DNA of 64,000 nucleotides from Lachnospiraceae bacterium (GCA_910576125.1 CAJTHM010000018.1:1-64000); one strand, 5' to 3'; positions 41,531 through 50,480 are shown, counted from the first letter of the stretch. The notes: a model not told the origin generated them from the letters alone. Numbers and translations: made by a program.

Positions 41531-42277
41531 ATGTATCAGTTTTTCGTAGATCCGGCGCAGATTTATATTTCCGACAAACGTGTCATAATAATGGGGGAGG
41601 ATGTGAACCATATTAAGAATGTCCTCCGCATGCGGGCAGGGGAGGAGATTTCCGTCAGCAATGGCCTGGACGGCAGAGAGTACCGCTGCGGTATCCTTTC
41701 TCTCGGGGAGGAGGAAATCCTCTGCGAGCTTCGCTTCATTAAGGAGGACAGGGTGGAACTGCCCTCTCAGGTATATCTCTTTCAGGGGCTTCCCAAGGCG
41801 GACAAGATGGAGCTGATCATCCAGAAAGCCGTGGAGCTGGGCGTCCGTCAGGTGATACCCGTGGCCGCCAGCCGCTGCGTGGTGAAGCTGGACGACAAAA
41901 AAGCCGCGGCGAAAAGAACCCGGTGGCAGGGGATTGCCCGGGCGGCCGCCAAGCAGAGCAAAAGGGCCATCATCCCGGAAGTGACAGAAGTGTCATCTTT
42001 TTCCGATGCAGTCAGAGAGGCCTCAATGATGGATGTGGCGCTGATTCCCTACGAACTGGCCGAGGACATGTCCCGGACAAAAGAAATCATGGAGAACTTA
42101 AGACCTGGTACAAGCGTGGCAGTGTTCATAGGGCCGGAGGGAGGCTTCTCGGAGGGGGAGATTTCCCTTGCGGCAGAGAACGGAATCCGGCCCATCACTC
42201 TGGGAAAGCGTATTTTGCGGACGGAGACGGCAGGCCTTGCGGTATTGTCCTGGATTATGTATCAGCTGGAGTCCTAG
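41531..42277 (+). CDS. rsmE: 16S rRNA (uracil1498-N3)-methyltransferase
   Basis: A 248-residue SPOUT methyltransferase. The N-terminal PUA-like domain (QIYISDKRVIIMGEDVNHIK) is followed by the knotted SAM-binding domain with VFIGPEGGFSEGEI near residue 199 and LGKRILRTETAGLAVLS near the end. It methylates U1498 of 16S rRNA. CAGGAGAAAATC precedes ATG 41531. It lies 151 bases after prmA and is probably co-transcribed. Confidence 0.95.
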   Translation: MYQFFVDPAQIYISDKRVIIMGEDVNHIKNVLRMRAGEEISVSNGLDGREYRCGILSLGEEEILCELRFIKEDRVELPSQVYLFQGLPKADKMELIIQKAVELGVRQVIPVAASRCVVKLDDKKAAAKRTRWQGIARAAAKQSKRAIIPEVTEVSSFSDAVREASMMDVALIPYELAEDMSRTKEIMENLRPGTSVAVFIGPEGGFSEGEISLAAENGIRPITLGKRILRTETAGLAVLSWIMYQLES

Positions 42278-42507
42278 AGGCGGTGCCTGTCCTGCAGACT
42301 TAGCTTATGTCGGAGAAAATGTAATAAGCAGCAGGCAGTACAGGAGGAATCCGGGGAAGGGCAGTCATATTCCGTGCCTGAAAGAGCAGGCGCAGGGACA
42401 TGGACAGCGGTTCCGGCATATGATAAGGTAAGATGACTGCAGCTATGGACGCGCTTTGCCGGGAGCGCCGTATGGAGAGCTGTTTGATTTGATAAAGGAG
42501 TAAAGTC

Positions 42508-43680
42508 ATGGAAATCTATCTGGACAATTCCGCCACCACCAGAGTGTTCCCGGAAGTGGCGGAACTGATGACGAAAATCATGTGCGAGGACTACGGCAAC
42601 CCGTCCAGCCTCCACATGAAAGGCGTACAGGCAGAACAATATTTGAGAAGCGCAAAAGAGACTTTCGCCAGAATCCTGAAAGTGAATGAAAAGGAGATTT
42701 TCTTTACCTCAGGCGGGACGGAGTCGGACAATATGGCGTTGATCGGCTGCGCCAGGGCGGGCGCCAGACAGGGGAAGCATCTGATTACCACCCGGATTGA
42801 GCATCCGGCCGTCCTGAATACCATGCGGTATCTGGAATCCGCCGGCTACACCGTGACCTATCTGCCGGTGAATGCCTGCGGCGTGATTTCCCTGGAGGAT
42901 CTGCGCCGGGCCATGACCCCGGACACCATCCTGGTATCCGTCATGCATACCAACAATGAAATCGGATCCCTGCAGCCCATAGCGGAGGCGGGAACGCTGA
43001 TCAAGCGCATGAACCCCCGCACCCTGTTCCATGTGGACGCGGTACAGGGCTTCGGAAAGGCGAAAATCTACCCAAAGAGGATGGGCATAGACCTGCTGTC
43101 CGTCAGCGGCCACAAGATTCACGGCCCCAAGGGCATAGGGCTTCTGTATATCGGCAGCCAGGTGAAGATTCAGCCCATTCTCCACGGCGGAGGCCAGCAG
43201 ATGAACCTCCGCTCCGGCACGGACAATGTGCCCGGGATGGCAGGCTTCGCCCGGGCGGCAGAGCTTCTGGAGGCGCATTTTGAGGATGACGTGAAGCGGC
43301 TGTACCAATGCAAGAAATACTTCTGTGACGGCGTCAGAAAGCTGGAGGGCGTGAAAATCAACGGACTGCTGCCGGGGGAGCCGGACGGGGCAGGGACGGC
43401 TCCCCATATCGTCAGCGTGTCGGTGGAGGGCGTGCGCAGCGAGGTGCTGCTCCACGCCCTGGAGGAAGAGGGAATCTATGTGTCCGCCGGAAGCGCCTGC
43501 GCCGCCAGAAAGCCCCAGCCCTCGGCTACGCTGAAAGCCATCGGCGTGGAGAAACCCCTGCTGGAATCCACCATCCGATTCAGCTTTTCCGTCTATACCA
43601 CCCAGGAAGAATTGGACTATACACTGCGGGCAATGTATGATAAAATTCCTGTGTTGCGTAAATATACCCGGAGAAGATGA
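42508..43680 (+). CDS. Cysteine desulfurase (NifS/IscS type)
   Basis: A 390-residue PLP enzyme that takes sulfur from cysteine as an enzyme-bound persulfide. YLDNSATTRVFPEV lies at the N terminus, and HVDAVQGFGK and SVSGHKIHGPKGIG (Schiff-base Lys near 203) follow. The persulfide Cys is in the loop SAGSACAARKPQPS near residue 330. With thiI directly downstream, its likely role is to supply sulfur for 4-thiouridine in tRNA, as with NifZ-ThiI in Bacillus. AAAGGAG precedes ATG 42508. The 42278-42507 gap has no visible gene. Confidence 0.93.
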   Translation: MEIYLDNSATTRVFPEVAELMTKIMCEDYGNPSSLHMKGVQAEQYLRSAKETFARILKVNEKEIFFTSGGTESDNMALIGCARAGARQGKHLITTRIEHPAVLNTMRYLESAGYTVTYLPVNACGVISLEDLRRAMTPDTILVSVMHTNNEIGSLQPIAEAGTLIKRMNPRTLFHVDAVQGFGKAKIYPKRMGIDLLSVSGHKIHGPKGIGLLYIGSQVKIQPILHGGGQQMNLRSGTDNVPGMAGFARAAELLEAHFEDDVKRLYQCKKYFCDGVRKLEGVKINGLLPGEPDGAGTAPHIVSVSVEGVRSEVLLHALEEEGIYVSAGSACAARKPQPSATLKAIGVEKPLLESTIRFSFSVYTTQEELDYTLRAMYDKIPVLRKYTRRR

Positions 43681-43712
43681 GAACAGGCTGACGGGGAAAG
43701 TGCGTTTGAAAA

Positions 43713-43791
43713 ATTTACAGTACAACCCGACTGCGGACCGCCGGCCAGGTACTTCCCCGGAGGCATCGCTGTAAATCCCGGCGGTCCGCAG
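43713..43791 (+). other. Leader with crossing stems (possible pseudoknot) before thiI
   Basis: ATTTACAG (43713-43720) can pair with CTGTAAAT (43769-43776). A 14-base perfect stem pairs 43731-43744 with 43778-43791. The order is A-B-A'-B', so both together would form a pseudoknot. It ends 21 bases before the thiI start, next to its AAGAAAGGA site. It matches no riboswitch that I recognise. Confidence 0.55.
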
Positions 43792-43812
43792 TAAAGTAAG
43801 AAAGGATAAGAT

Positions 43813-44994
43813 ATGTTTACAGCGTTTTTGATAAAATATGCCGAAATCGGCGTCAAGGGGAAGAACCGCTATCTCTTCGAGGACATGCTGGTGCACCAGA
43901 TGAAGCTGGCCCTGAAGAAATGTGACGGACAGTTCCTGATTCATAAGTCCCAGGGGCGCATCTTCGTGGAGGCCCAGGGGGAGTTCGACTTCGAAGAGGC
44001 GGTGGAGCGGCTGAAAAAGGTGTTCGGCATCTCCGGCATATGCCCTGTGGTATACGCGGAGGACGAGGGCTTCGGGAAACTGGCCGAGAGAATCGTGGCC
44101 TATGTGGACGAAGTCTACCCGGACAAGCATAAGACTTTCAAGGTCCATTCACGCCGTGCCCGCAAGGATTATCCAAAGGAGTCCATGGAAATCAACGCGG
44201 ATCTGGGGGAGGCCGTCCTGAACGCCTATCCCGAGATGACCGTGGACGTGCACAGCCCGGAAATCCTGCTGAATGTGGAAATCCGTGAAAAAATATATAT
44301 TTATTCGGAAATTATACCGGGTCCTGGCGGCATGCCGGTAGGTACGGGGGGCAAGGCCATGCTGCTTTTGTCCGGCGGCATCGATTCCCCGGTGGCCGGG
44401 TACATGATAGCCAAGCGCGGCGTGAAGCTGGACGCGGTATATTTCCATGCGCCACCCTACACCAGCGAGCGGGCGAAGCAGAAAGTGGTGGATTTGGCCA
44501 GAATCGTGGCCGGATACGCGGGCCCTGTCTGGCTCCATGTGATCAATTTCACGGACATCCAACTCTATATCCATGAGAAATGCCCTCATGAGGAGCTGAC
44601 CATCATCATGCGCCGGTATATGATGCGGATTGCGGAGGAAATCGCAAAGGAGACGGATTGCCTGGGGCTGATTACCGGCGAGAGCATCGGCCAGGTGGCA
44701 TCCCAGACCATGCAGTCCCTGGTTGCCACCAATGAGGTGTGCAGCCTGCCGGTGTATCGTCCTTTAATTGGATTTGACAAGCAGGAGATTGTGGAGGTGG
44801 CAGAGAAAATCGGGACTTTCGAGACTTCTATCCTGCCCTATGAGGACTGCTGTACCATTTTTGTGGCCAAGCATCCCGTGACCAAGCCCAACCTGAACGT
44901 CATCCGCCGCCATGAGCACAATCTGGACGAGGGGATAGAGGAGCTGGTGCGGATTGCCCTTGAGACGAAAGAACTGATTGTGGTAGAAGCGTGA
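43813..44994 (+). CDS. thiI: tRNA 4-thiouridine synthetase ThiI
   Basis: A 393-residue enzyme that adenylates U8 of tRNA and exchanges oxygen for sulfur. The N-terminal ferredoxin-like and THUMP domains (about 1-165) are followed by the PP-loop LLLSGGIDSPVAGYMIAKRG near residue 184 and a conserved LITGESIGQVASQT near 285. The rhodanese domain of the E. coli enzyme is absent, as is normal in Firmicutes, so the adjacent desulfurase must hand over sulfur directly. AAGAAAGGATAAG precedes ATG 43813. Confidence 0.95.
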   Translation: MFTAFLIKYAEIGVKGKNRYLFEDMLVHQMKLALKKCDGQFLIHKSQGRIFVEAQGEFDFEEAVERLKKVFGISGICPVVYAEDEGFGKLAERIVAYVDEVYPDKHKTFKVHSRRARKDYPKESMEINADLGEAVLNAYPEMTVDVHSPEILLNVEIREKIYIYSEIIPGPGGMPVGTGGKAMLLLSGGIDSPVAGYMIAKRGVKLDAVYFHAPPYTSERAKQKVVDLARIVAGYAGPVWLHVINFTDIQLYIHEKCPHEELTIIMRRYMMRIAEEIAKETDCLGLITGESIGQVASQTMQSLVATNEVCSLPVYRPLIGFDKQEIVEVAEKIGTFETSILPYEDCCTIFVAKHPVTKPNLNVIRRHEHNLDEGIEELVRIALETKELIVVEA

Positions 44995-44996
44995 GA

Positions 44997-45037
44997 AGAA
45001 GTTCTAAGGCCGCAAAGTACGCGCCCTAAGAACTTCT
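44997..45037 (+). terminator. Hairpin directly after thiI
   Basis: AGAAGTTCT (44997-45005) pairs with AGAACTTCT (45029-45037). It starts two bases after the thiI stop but has no T run, so it may stabilise the 3' end instead of terminating. Confidence 0.5.
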
Positions 45038-45068
45038 ATGCTCCCAGTGTGAGAAGTGCGTTCACACG

Positions 45069-45116
45069 GAAGAATGCACAAGCGAGTCCTGTTCGTTTTG
45101 TGCATGGGCATTCTTC
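45069..45116 (+). other. Bulged hairpin in the thiI-HPr gap
   Basis: GAAGAATGCACAA (45069-45081) pairs with 45098-45104 and, after a six-base bulge, with TTCTTC at 45111-45116. The role is unknown; it lies between the converging thiI and HPr-like genes. Confidence 0.45.
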
Positions 45117-45190
45117 AGGCCTTGGACCGGTTCGGGAGTTTTGTTTGCTGTTGCGGGCGGCAGGTCTGGAATCAATGTGCTGATACAATA

Positions 45191-45230
45191 AAAAAGGCCT
45201 TCCGGGGTCTGTCCCGCAAGAGGCCTTTTT
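45191..45230 (+). terminator. Bidirectional terminator between thiI and the HPr-like gene
   Basis: AAAAAGGCCT (45191-45200) and AGGCCTTTTT (45221-45230) form a stem with A and T runs on both sides, and so work for both converging transcripts. Confidence 0.85.
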
Positions 45231-45267
45231 GTCTGTCTTCCTATGTACGCGCCGCGGGAACAAAGTC

Positions 45268-45501
45268 CTACGGTACGATGTAGGGTTTTAAGAACTCCAG
45301 TACTTCGTCTGCGCCTTCCTCTGTGTGGATGTTCAGATCGATGGGTTTGGACAGATCTAAGCTGAAGATGCCCATGATGGATTTTGCGTCAACTACATAT
45401 CTGCCGGACACCAGATCGAAATCATAATCGAACTTGGAGATGTCGTTCACAAAGGATTTTACTTTGTCGATTGAATTTAAGAAAATTTGTACTGTCTTCA
45501 T
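45268..45501 (-). CDS. HPr-like protein lacking the active-site histidine
   Basis: A 77-residue HPr-fold protein. The Ser46 region AKSIMGIFSLDL is well kept, so regulatory phosphorylation by HPr kinase is possible. The region of His15 reads SIDKVKSF instead of GIHARPA, so it cannot carry phosphate from Enzyme I. This recalls Crh of Bacillus, an HPr paralogue that works only in catabolite repression. A regulatory role is therefore more likely than sugar transport. GGAGGCAAGGAAG precedes ATG 45501. It is transcribed divergently from mtaB. Confidence 0.82.
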   Translation of the reverse strand: MKTVQIFLNSIDKVKSFVNDISKFDYDFDLVSGRYVVDAKSIMGIFSLDLSKPIDLNIHTEEGADEVLEFLKPYIVP

Positions 45502-45599
45502 CTTCCTTGCCTCCTTTTCTATATCTTCCAGTCAACATATTAAAGGTTGGAGGCGCAAAAGTCAAGGCGAAAACAGTACAAAAAAAGTGGGGAATAATC

Positions 45600-47096
45600 A
45601 TGAAAAGTGTGGCATTGTATAATTTGGGCTGCAAGGTGAATTCCTATGAAATGGATGTAATGCGGCAAATGCTTCAGGAAAAAGGATACCGTATTGTGTC
45701 TTTTGATGAAGCGGCCGATATTTATATCGTAAATACCTGCACAGTGACCAATATCGCGGACAGGAAGAGCAGGCAGATGCTGCACCGCGCCAGACAGCTG
45801 AATCCTGACGCGGTAGTGGTGGCCGTGGGCTGCTATGTGCAGACGGGAAGAGAGGCAGTTGAGGAAGATTCCGGCATCGACCTTGCCATCGGCAACAACC
45901 GGAAAAAGGACATCGTGCCGATTCTGGAGGAGTATCTGGAAAAACGGCAGGAAAGGGCCGGGGCCGGAGACAAGACGCTGCAGGGCAGTACCATTCTGGA
46001 CATCGGCCATACTTACGATTACGAGGAGATGCAGCTGAAGCGGACGGCGGAGCATACCAGGGCTTATATCAAGATCCAGGACGGCTGCAACCAGTTCTGC
46101 TCCTATTGCGCCATTCCCTACGCCAGAGGCAGGATCAGGAGCCGCAGGATGGAGGATATCCTGGAGGAGATTCAGGGGCTGGTGAGGGCAGGCTACCGGG
46201 AGGTGGTGCTCACTGGCATCCATATCAGCTCTTACGGAATCGATTTTGGGGAAAGCCCGCAGGAGGCGGGACAAGCCTCAGAGGCGGATGACGGACAGGA
46301 GAGGAAAGGCGCCGCGTACGCGGATGTCAGGCAGGAAAGGGGATGCGCTGCCGGCGCGGACGACAGGCCGATAGAAAAGAAACGGCAGCCAAGATATGAC
46401 GGCCACAGCAGGCTGACGGATCTGGTGGAAAAGATTCATGAGGTAAGCGGACTGGAGCGGATCCGCTTAGGTTCGCTGGAGCCCCGCATCATCACCCCGG
46501 AGACGGCCAGGCGGCTGGCGGCGCTCCCCAAGCTCTGCCCCCATTTCCATCTGTCCCTCCAGAGCGGCTGCGACGCTACCTTGAAAAGGATGAATAGACA
46601 TTACACTGCCGGGGAATACTATAAAAGCGTGGAGATTCTGCGGCGGTACTTCCGGGAACCGGCCATTACCACGGATGTCATCGTGGGCTTTCCGGGGGAG
46701 ACGGAGGAGGAATTCGCCTGTACCAGGGAGTTCCTGGAGAAAGTGCGGTTTTACGAGATGCATGTCTTCAAATATTCCAGGAGAGCCGGTACAGCGGCCG
46801 ATTCCATGCCGGACCAGATACCCGAGCCGGTGAAGGCCAGCCGCAGCGCCGAACTGATAGCCATGCGGGAGCGGCAGTCCAGGGAATTCCGCAGACGGTA
46901 CATAGGAAAAGAAGCCGAGGTGCTTTTGGAGGAGACCCGGGAGATAGACGGCGGCACCTACTGCATCGGCCATACAAAGGACTATGTAAAAGTCGCGGTA
47001 GATGTGACGGACCGTGCAGAAAGAGACGTACCGGCGATAAATACGCTGGCAAAAGTACGGGTCAGGGATTTCCTCACAGAGGAAATTCTGATGTAG
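45600..47096 (+). CDS. mtaB: tRNA t6A37 methylthiotransferase MtaB
   Basis: A 498-residue radical-SAM enzyme that converts t6A37 of tRNA to ms2t6A. The N-terminal UPF0004 domain has three Fe-S Cys residues (LGCKVNSYE, VNTCTVTN, VAVGCYVQ). The radical-SAM core has the CxxxCxxC motif in GCNQFCSYCAIPYARG near residue 162, and a TRAM domain lies at the end. About 50 residues longer than usual: an insert near 222-268 (rich in Glu, Asp, Arg and Ala) follows the first radical-SAM strands. ATG 45600 starts at the conserved MKSVALYNLGCKVN. Confidence 0.93.
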   Translation: MKSVALYNLGCKVNSYEMDVMRQMLQEKGYRIVSFDEAADIYIVNTCTVTNIADRKSRQMLHRARQLNPDAVVVAVGCYVQTGREAVEEDSGIDLAIGNNRKKDIVPILEEYLEKRQERAGAGDKTLQGSTILDIGHTYDYEEMQLKRTAEHTRAYIKIQDGCNQFCSYCAIPYARGRIRSRRMEDILEEIQGLVRAGYREVVLTGIHISSYGIDFGESPQEAGQASEADDGQERKGAAYADVRQERGCAAGADDRPIEKKRQPRYDGHSRLTDLVEKIHEVSGLERIRLGSLEPRIITPETARRLAALPKLCPHFHLSLQSGCDATLKRMNRHYTAGEYYKSVEILRRYFREPAITTDVIVGFPGETEEEFACTREFLEKVRFYEMHVFKYSRRAGTAADSMPDQIPEPVKASRSAELIAMRERQSREFRRRYIGKEAEVLLEETREIDGGTYCIGHTKDYVKVAVDVTDRAERDVPAINTLAKVRVRDFLTEEILM

Positions 47097-47097
47097 C

Positions 47098-47126
47098 TTG
47101 AATTTTTGGAACAAATGAGTTATGAT
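47098..47126 (+). promoter_or_regulatory. Sigma-A promoter of the ireB cluster
   Basis: TTGAAT at 47098-47103 and TATGAT at 47121-47126 are exactly 17 bases apart, immediately after the mtaB stop. ireB starts 112 bases later. Confidence 0.65.
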
Positions 47127-47237
47127 AAAGGGAAGTAGCGATGTTGATTGCTTTTGCGGCACATAAATCAATGGGAAGAGGAATCCTGAAATTTTGATGC
47201 AATATGTCCGCAAAGGCGGGCGGATAGGAGTCATGAC

Positions 47238-47501
47238 ATGCAGAAACTGGAAAATACACAATACTTCAAGGTTGACTCGGAACCTGCAGACGGAGCAAGG
47301 GCGGTGCTGGCTGCCGTATATGAGGCGCTGACGGAAAAGGGTTACAACCCGGTGAATCAGATTGTGGGGTACATCATGAGCGGCGATCCCACCTATATCA
47401 CCAGCCACAAGAACGCGCGGAGCATGATTATGAAAGTGGAGCGGGACGAGCTGGTGGAGGAGCTGCTGACGGAGTATATCCATACGAAAGAATGGGAATA
47501 G
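47238..47501 (+). CDS. ireB: IreB family regulatory phosphoprotein
   Basis: An 87-residue protein of the UPF0297/IreB family. In Enterococcus, IreB is a substrate of the Ser/Thr kinase IreK and restrains cephalosporin resistance. The family core GYNPVNQIVGYIMSGDPTYI, then SHKNAR and IRKVERDELVEEL-like end are present, with a TQYF-type N-terminal phospho-Thr region (TQYFKVDSE). It is the first gene of a cluster with ruvX and the DUF1292 gene, a standard Firmicutes order. Confidence 0.93.
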   Translation: MQKLENTQYFKVDSEPADGARAVLAAVYEALTEKGYNPVNQIVGYIMSGDPTYITSHKNARSMIMKVERDELVEELLTEYIHTKEWE

Positions 47502-47517
47502 GAAAAGGAGGCGCCCT

Positions 47518-47991
47518 ATGCGCATAATGGGTCTCGATTTCGGTTCTAAGACAGTGGGGGTAGCTGTCAGCGACAGCCTGCTCATAACGGCCCAGGGGGT
47601 GGAGATCATCCGCAGGGAGAGGGAGGACAAGCTGCGCCGTACATTGGCCCGGATTGAAGAGCTGATACTGGAATACGAAGTGGAGGAAATCGTGCTGGGG
47701 CTTCCAAAGCATATGAACGCTACGGAAGGAGTGCGCGTGGAGCTGACGGAGCAGTTCCGGGAGAAGCTGGAGCGGAGGACAGGGCTGCCCGTCATCATGT
47801 GGGACGAGCGCCTGACCACGGTGGCGGCGGACAAGGCCATGATAGAGGCCGGCATCCGCAGGGAAAAGAGAAAGGACTATGTGGACAAGATTGCGGCATC
47901 CCTGATATTGCAAGGGTATCTGGACAACCGCAATAGGGAGAAAGGTTCAGGGGATCCTGCCGGATCGGATGAAGAGCAGGATACCCTCTGA
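47518..47991 (+). CDS. ruvX: YqgF/RuvX family Holliday junction resolvase-like protein
   Basis: A 157-residue RNase-H-fold nuclease. The N-terminal MGLDFGSKTVGVAVSD carries the first catalytic Asp, LGLPKHMNATEG lies in the middle, and WDERLTTVAADKAM near residue 101 gives further acidic residues. In E. coli it processes pre-16S rRNA; a role on Holliday junctions is also proposed. AAAAGGAGG precedes ATG 47518, 16 bases after ireB. Confidence 0.94.
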   Translation: MRIMGLDFGSKTVGVAVSDSLLITAQGVEIIRREREDKLRRTLARIEELILEYEVEEIVLGLPKHMNATEGVRVELTEQFREKLERRTGLPVIMWDERLTTVAADKAMIEAGIRREKRKDYVDKIAASLILQGYLDNRNREKGSGDPAGSDEEQDTL

Positions 47992-48029
47992 GGACTTTGT
48001 TGGCACAGGGAAACGACTTAGGAGCGGAA

Positions 48030-48299
48030 ATGGCGAAACAGGAGAAGATTACATTTCAGCCGGAGGGAGAAGAGCCGGTAGATTTTTACGTGCTGGAACA
48101 GACGAAGATAGGCGGAGTTGACTACATCCTCGTCACCGATGTGGAGGAGGGCGACGGCGATGCCCTGATTCTGAAAGATACATCCAGGGACGGAGAGGCG
48201 GAGGGCGTGTATACTATCGTGTCCGACGACGAGGAGCTTGCCGCTGTGGCAGGCGTGTTCGAGAACATGCTGGAGGATGTGGAGCTTGAGAGCGAATGA
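48030..48299 (+). CDS. DUF1292 family protein (YrzB-like)
   Basis: An 89-residue acidic protein. EPVDFYVLEQTKIGGVDYIL and VTDVEEGDGDALILKD are the DUF1292 core. The function is unknown, and the gene nearly always follows ruvX in Firmicutes. ATG 48030 follows AGGAGCGGAA. Confidence 0.9.
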   Translation: MAKQEKITFQPEGEEPVDFYVLEQTKIGGVDYILVTDVEEGDGDALILKDTSRDGEAEGVYTIVSDDEELAAVAGVFENMLEDVELESE

Positions 48300-48352
48300 G
48301 CCGGAGAGGGGATTTTCTGCGCACAGCAGCCTGATCCGTGCGGAGTTGAAAT

Positions 48353-48826
48353 ATGGCGTTTTTTGACAAAGGAAAAGCAGAACAGCTGCTGAAGAGAAAA
48401 GGGCTAAGGGTCACCAGACAGCGGACAGCGGTGCTGGAGGCCATCGGTTCCCGCCCGCGGGAGCATCTGACAGCGGAAGAGATATTTGAGCTTGTAAAAG
48501 TAGACTGTCCGGACATCGGGCTGGCTACTGTTTATAGAACCATACAATTGCTGGGGAGCTTGCATCTGATTGACCGGATTAATTTTGATGACGGTTTTGT
48601 GCGCTACGAGATAGGGAGTGCTCTGGAGGGCACAGGAAAGCACCGCCATCATCATCTGATCTGTATCAAATGCGGTAGAGTGATTTCCTTTCAGGATGAT
48701 CTGCTGGAGGAGCTGGAGAGGAAAATTGCTGCCACTACCGGATTTCGGGTTGTGAATCATGAGGTGAAGCTCTACGGCTATTGTGTAGAATGTGGAGGAG
48801 ATTTGATTGAAGAAAAAAGAGAATAA
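48353..48826 (+). CDS. Fur family metal-dependent regulator
   Basis: A 157-residue Fur/PerR-type repressor. The winged helix (about 15-85) has LRVTRQRTAVLEAI and GLATVYRTIQLLG. The metal site HRHHHLICIKCG near residue 98 and the C-terminal CVECGG form the structural Zn site of four Cys. It cannot be told from sequence alone whether it senses Fe, Mn, Zn or peroxide. The stop lies inside the RNase J gene (20-base overlap), so the two are translationally coupled. Confidence 0.9.
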   Translation: MAFFDKGKAEQLLKRKGLRVTRQRTAVLEAIGSRPREHLTAEEIFELVKVDCPDIGLATVYRTIQLLGSLHLIDRINFDDGFVRYEIGSALEGTGKHRHHHLICIKCGRVISFQDDLLEELERKIAATTGFRVVNHEVKLYGYCVECGGDLIEEKRE

Positions 48827-50480
48827 CAGCGGTTCCAGACTAAAGATAATTCCCTTAGGGGGCCTGGAACAAATCGGCATGAACATTACTGCGTTTGAGT
48901 ACGAGGACAGTATTGTTGTGGTAGACTGCGGCCTGTCGTTCCCGGCGGACGACATGCTGGGCATAGACCTGGTCATCCCCGATGTGACCTATCTGAAGGA
49001 CAACATCGACAAGGTAAAGGGCTTTGTAATCACCCACGGCCACGAGGACCATATCGGAGCGCTTCCCTATGTGCTCCGCGACATCAACGTGCCCATCTAC
49101 GCCACCAGGCTTACCATGGGCATCATTGAGAACAAGCTGAAAGAGCATGAGCTTACGAAGCGGGTGAAGCGCAAGGTGGTGAAGTTCGGCCAGTCCATCA
49201 ATTTAGGGCAGTTCAGGGTGGAGTTCATCAAGACGAACCACAGCATTGTGGACGCGGCGGCGCTGGCGATTTATTCCCCGGTGGGGGTAGTGGTGCACAC
49301 AGGGGATTTCAAGGTGGACTACACGCCGGTCTTCGGAGACGCCATCGATCTGCAGCGCTTCGCGGAGCTGGGCAAGAAAGGCGTGCTGGCGCTGATGTGC
49401 GATTCCACCAACGCGGAAAGGCCCGGATTCACTCCCTCCGAGCGGACTGTTGGCGCCACTTTCGACAATTTGTTTGAGGAGCATAAGAATACAAGGATTT
49501 TCGTGGCCACATTTGCTTCCAATGTGGACAGGGTGCAGCAGATCATCAACAGCGCGTACAAATTCGGGCGCAAGGTCTGCGTGGACGGCCGCAGTATGGT
49601 GAGCATCATCGATACGGCCAGGAACCTGGGCTGCATCAGCATCCCGGACAATACGCTGATCGAGGTGGACCAGATGAAGGACTACCCCAATGAGAAGCAG
49701 GTAGTCATCACCACGGGAAGCCAGGGAGAGAGCATGGCGGCGCTGAGCCGCATGGCCAGCGGCATGCACCGCAAGATTAGCATCGGCGCCGGGGATACGG
49801 TCATCTTTTCCTCCAATCCCATCCCTGGGAATGAGAAATCCGTCACCAAGGTCATCAATGAGCTGATCCGCAAGGGGGCGGACGTGATCTTCCAGGACGC
49901 CCATGTGTCCGGACATGCCTGCCAGGAGGAAATCAAGCTGCTCTACGCGCTGATCAGGCCGAAATATTCCATTCCCGTCCATGGGGAGATCAAGCACCTG
50001 AAAGCCCAGGCGAAGATTGCTCAGAGCCTCGGCATTGAGAAGGACAATATCTTCATCCTTTCCTCCGGCGACGTGCTGGAACTGGACAAGGACCGCGCGG
50101 ACGTGGCGGGCAGAGTCCCTGTGGGAGCGATTCTGGTGGACGGCCTGGGCGTGGGAGATGTGGGAAATGTGGTGCTTCGGGACCGTCAGCATCTGGCCGA
50201 GGACGGCATCATGGTAGTGGTCATGAGCCTGGACAGGGCAGGAGGGGAGCTGGTGGCAGGCCCCGATATTGTATCCAGAGGATTCGTGTATGTAAAAGAA
50301 TCCGATGAACTGATAGAAGAAGCACGACAAATCGTAGATGAAGCCATCCGGAAATGTCTGGACCGCAGGGTGACGGACTGGGGGAAGCTGAAGAATACTA
50401 CAAAAGATGCTCTCAGCGACTATGTCTGGAAGAAGACCAAGAGGCGGCCTATGATACTGCCGATCATTATGGAAGTATGA
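48807..50480 (+). CDS. rnj: Ribonuclease J
   Basis: A 557-residue metallo-beta-lactamase/beta-CASP ribonuclease with 5'-3' exonuclease and endonuclease activity, central to mRNA decay and rRNA maturation. The zinc motif HGHEDHIGALPYV lies near residue 76, and TGDFKVDYTPV near 170 and GDVIFQDAHVSGHA-type region near 355 complete the active site (here GADVIFQDAHVSGHA). The C-terminal domain follows. It begins at TTG 48807, eight bases after GGAGG, inside the fur gene. Length is normal. Confidence 0.96.
   Translation: MKKKENNSGSRLKIIPLGGLEQIGMNITAFEYEDSIVVVDCGLSFPADDMLGIDLVIPDVTYLKDNIDKVKGFVITHGHEDHIGALPYVLRDINVPIYATRLTMGIIENKLKEHELTKRVKRKVVKFGQSINLGQFRVEFIKTNHSIVDAAALAIYSPVGVVVHTGDFKVDYTPVFGDAIDLQRFAELGKKGVLALMCDSTNAERPGFTPSERTVGATFDNLFEEHKNTRIFVATFASNVDRVQQIINSAYKFGRKVCVDGRSMVSIIDTARNLGCISIPDNTLIEVDQMKDYPNEKQVVITTGSQGESMAALSRMASGMHRKISIGAGDTVIFSSNPIPGNEKSVTKVINELIRKGADVIFQDAHVSGHACQEEIKLLYALIRPKYSIPVHGEIKHLKAQAKIAQSLGIEKDNIFILSSGDVLELDKDRADVAGRVPVGAILVDGLGVGDVGNVVLRDRQHLAEDGIMVVVMSLDRAGGELVAGPDIVSRGFVYVKESDELIEEARQIVDEAIRKCLDRRVTDWGKLKNTTKDALSDYVWKKTKRRPMILPIIMEV

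Noticed and set aside
42278..42507. Gap before the cysteine desulfurase examined for an RNA gene
   Set aside because: No tRNA, riboswitch core or strong terminator could be folded by eye.
42709..44148. Minus-strand ORF of 479 codons
   Set aside because: Shadow of the cysteine desulfurase and thiI genes; it crosses the intergenic leader and has no domain.
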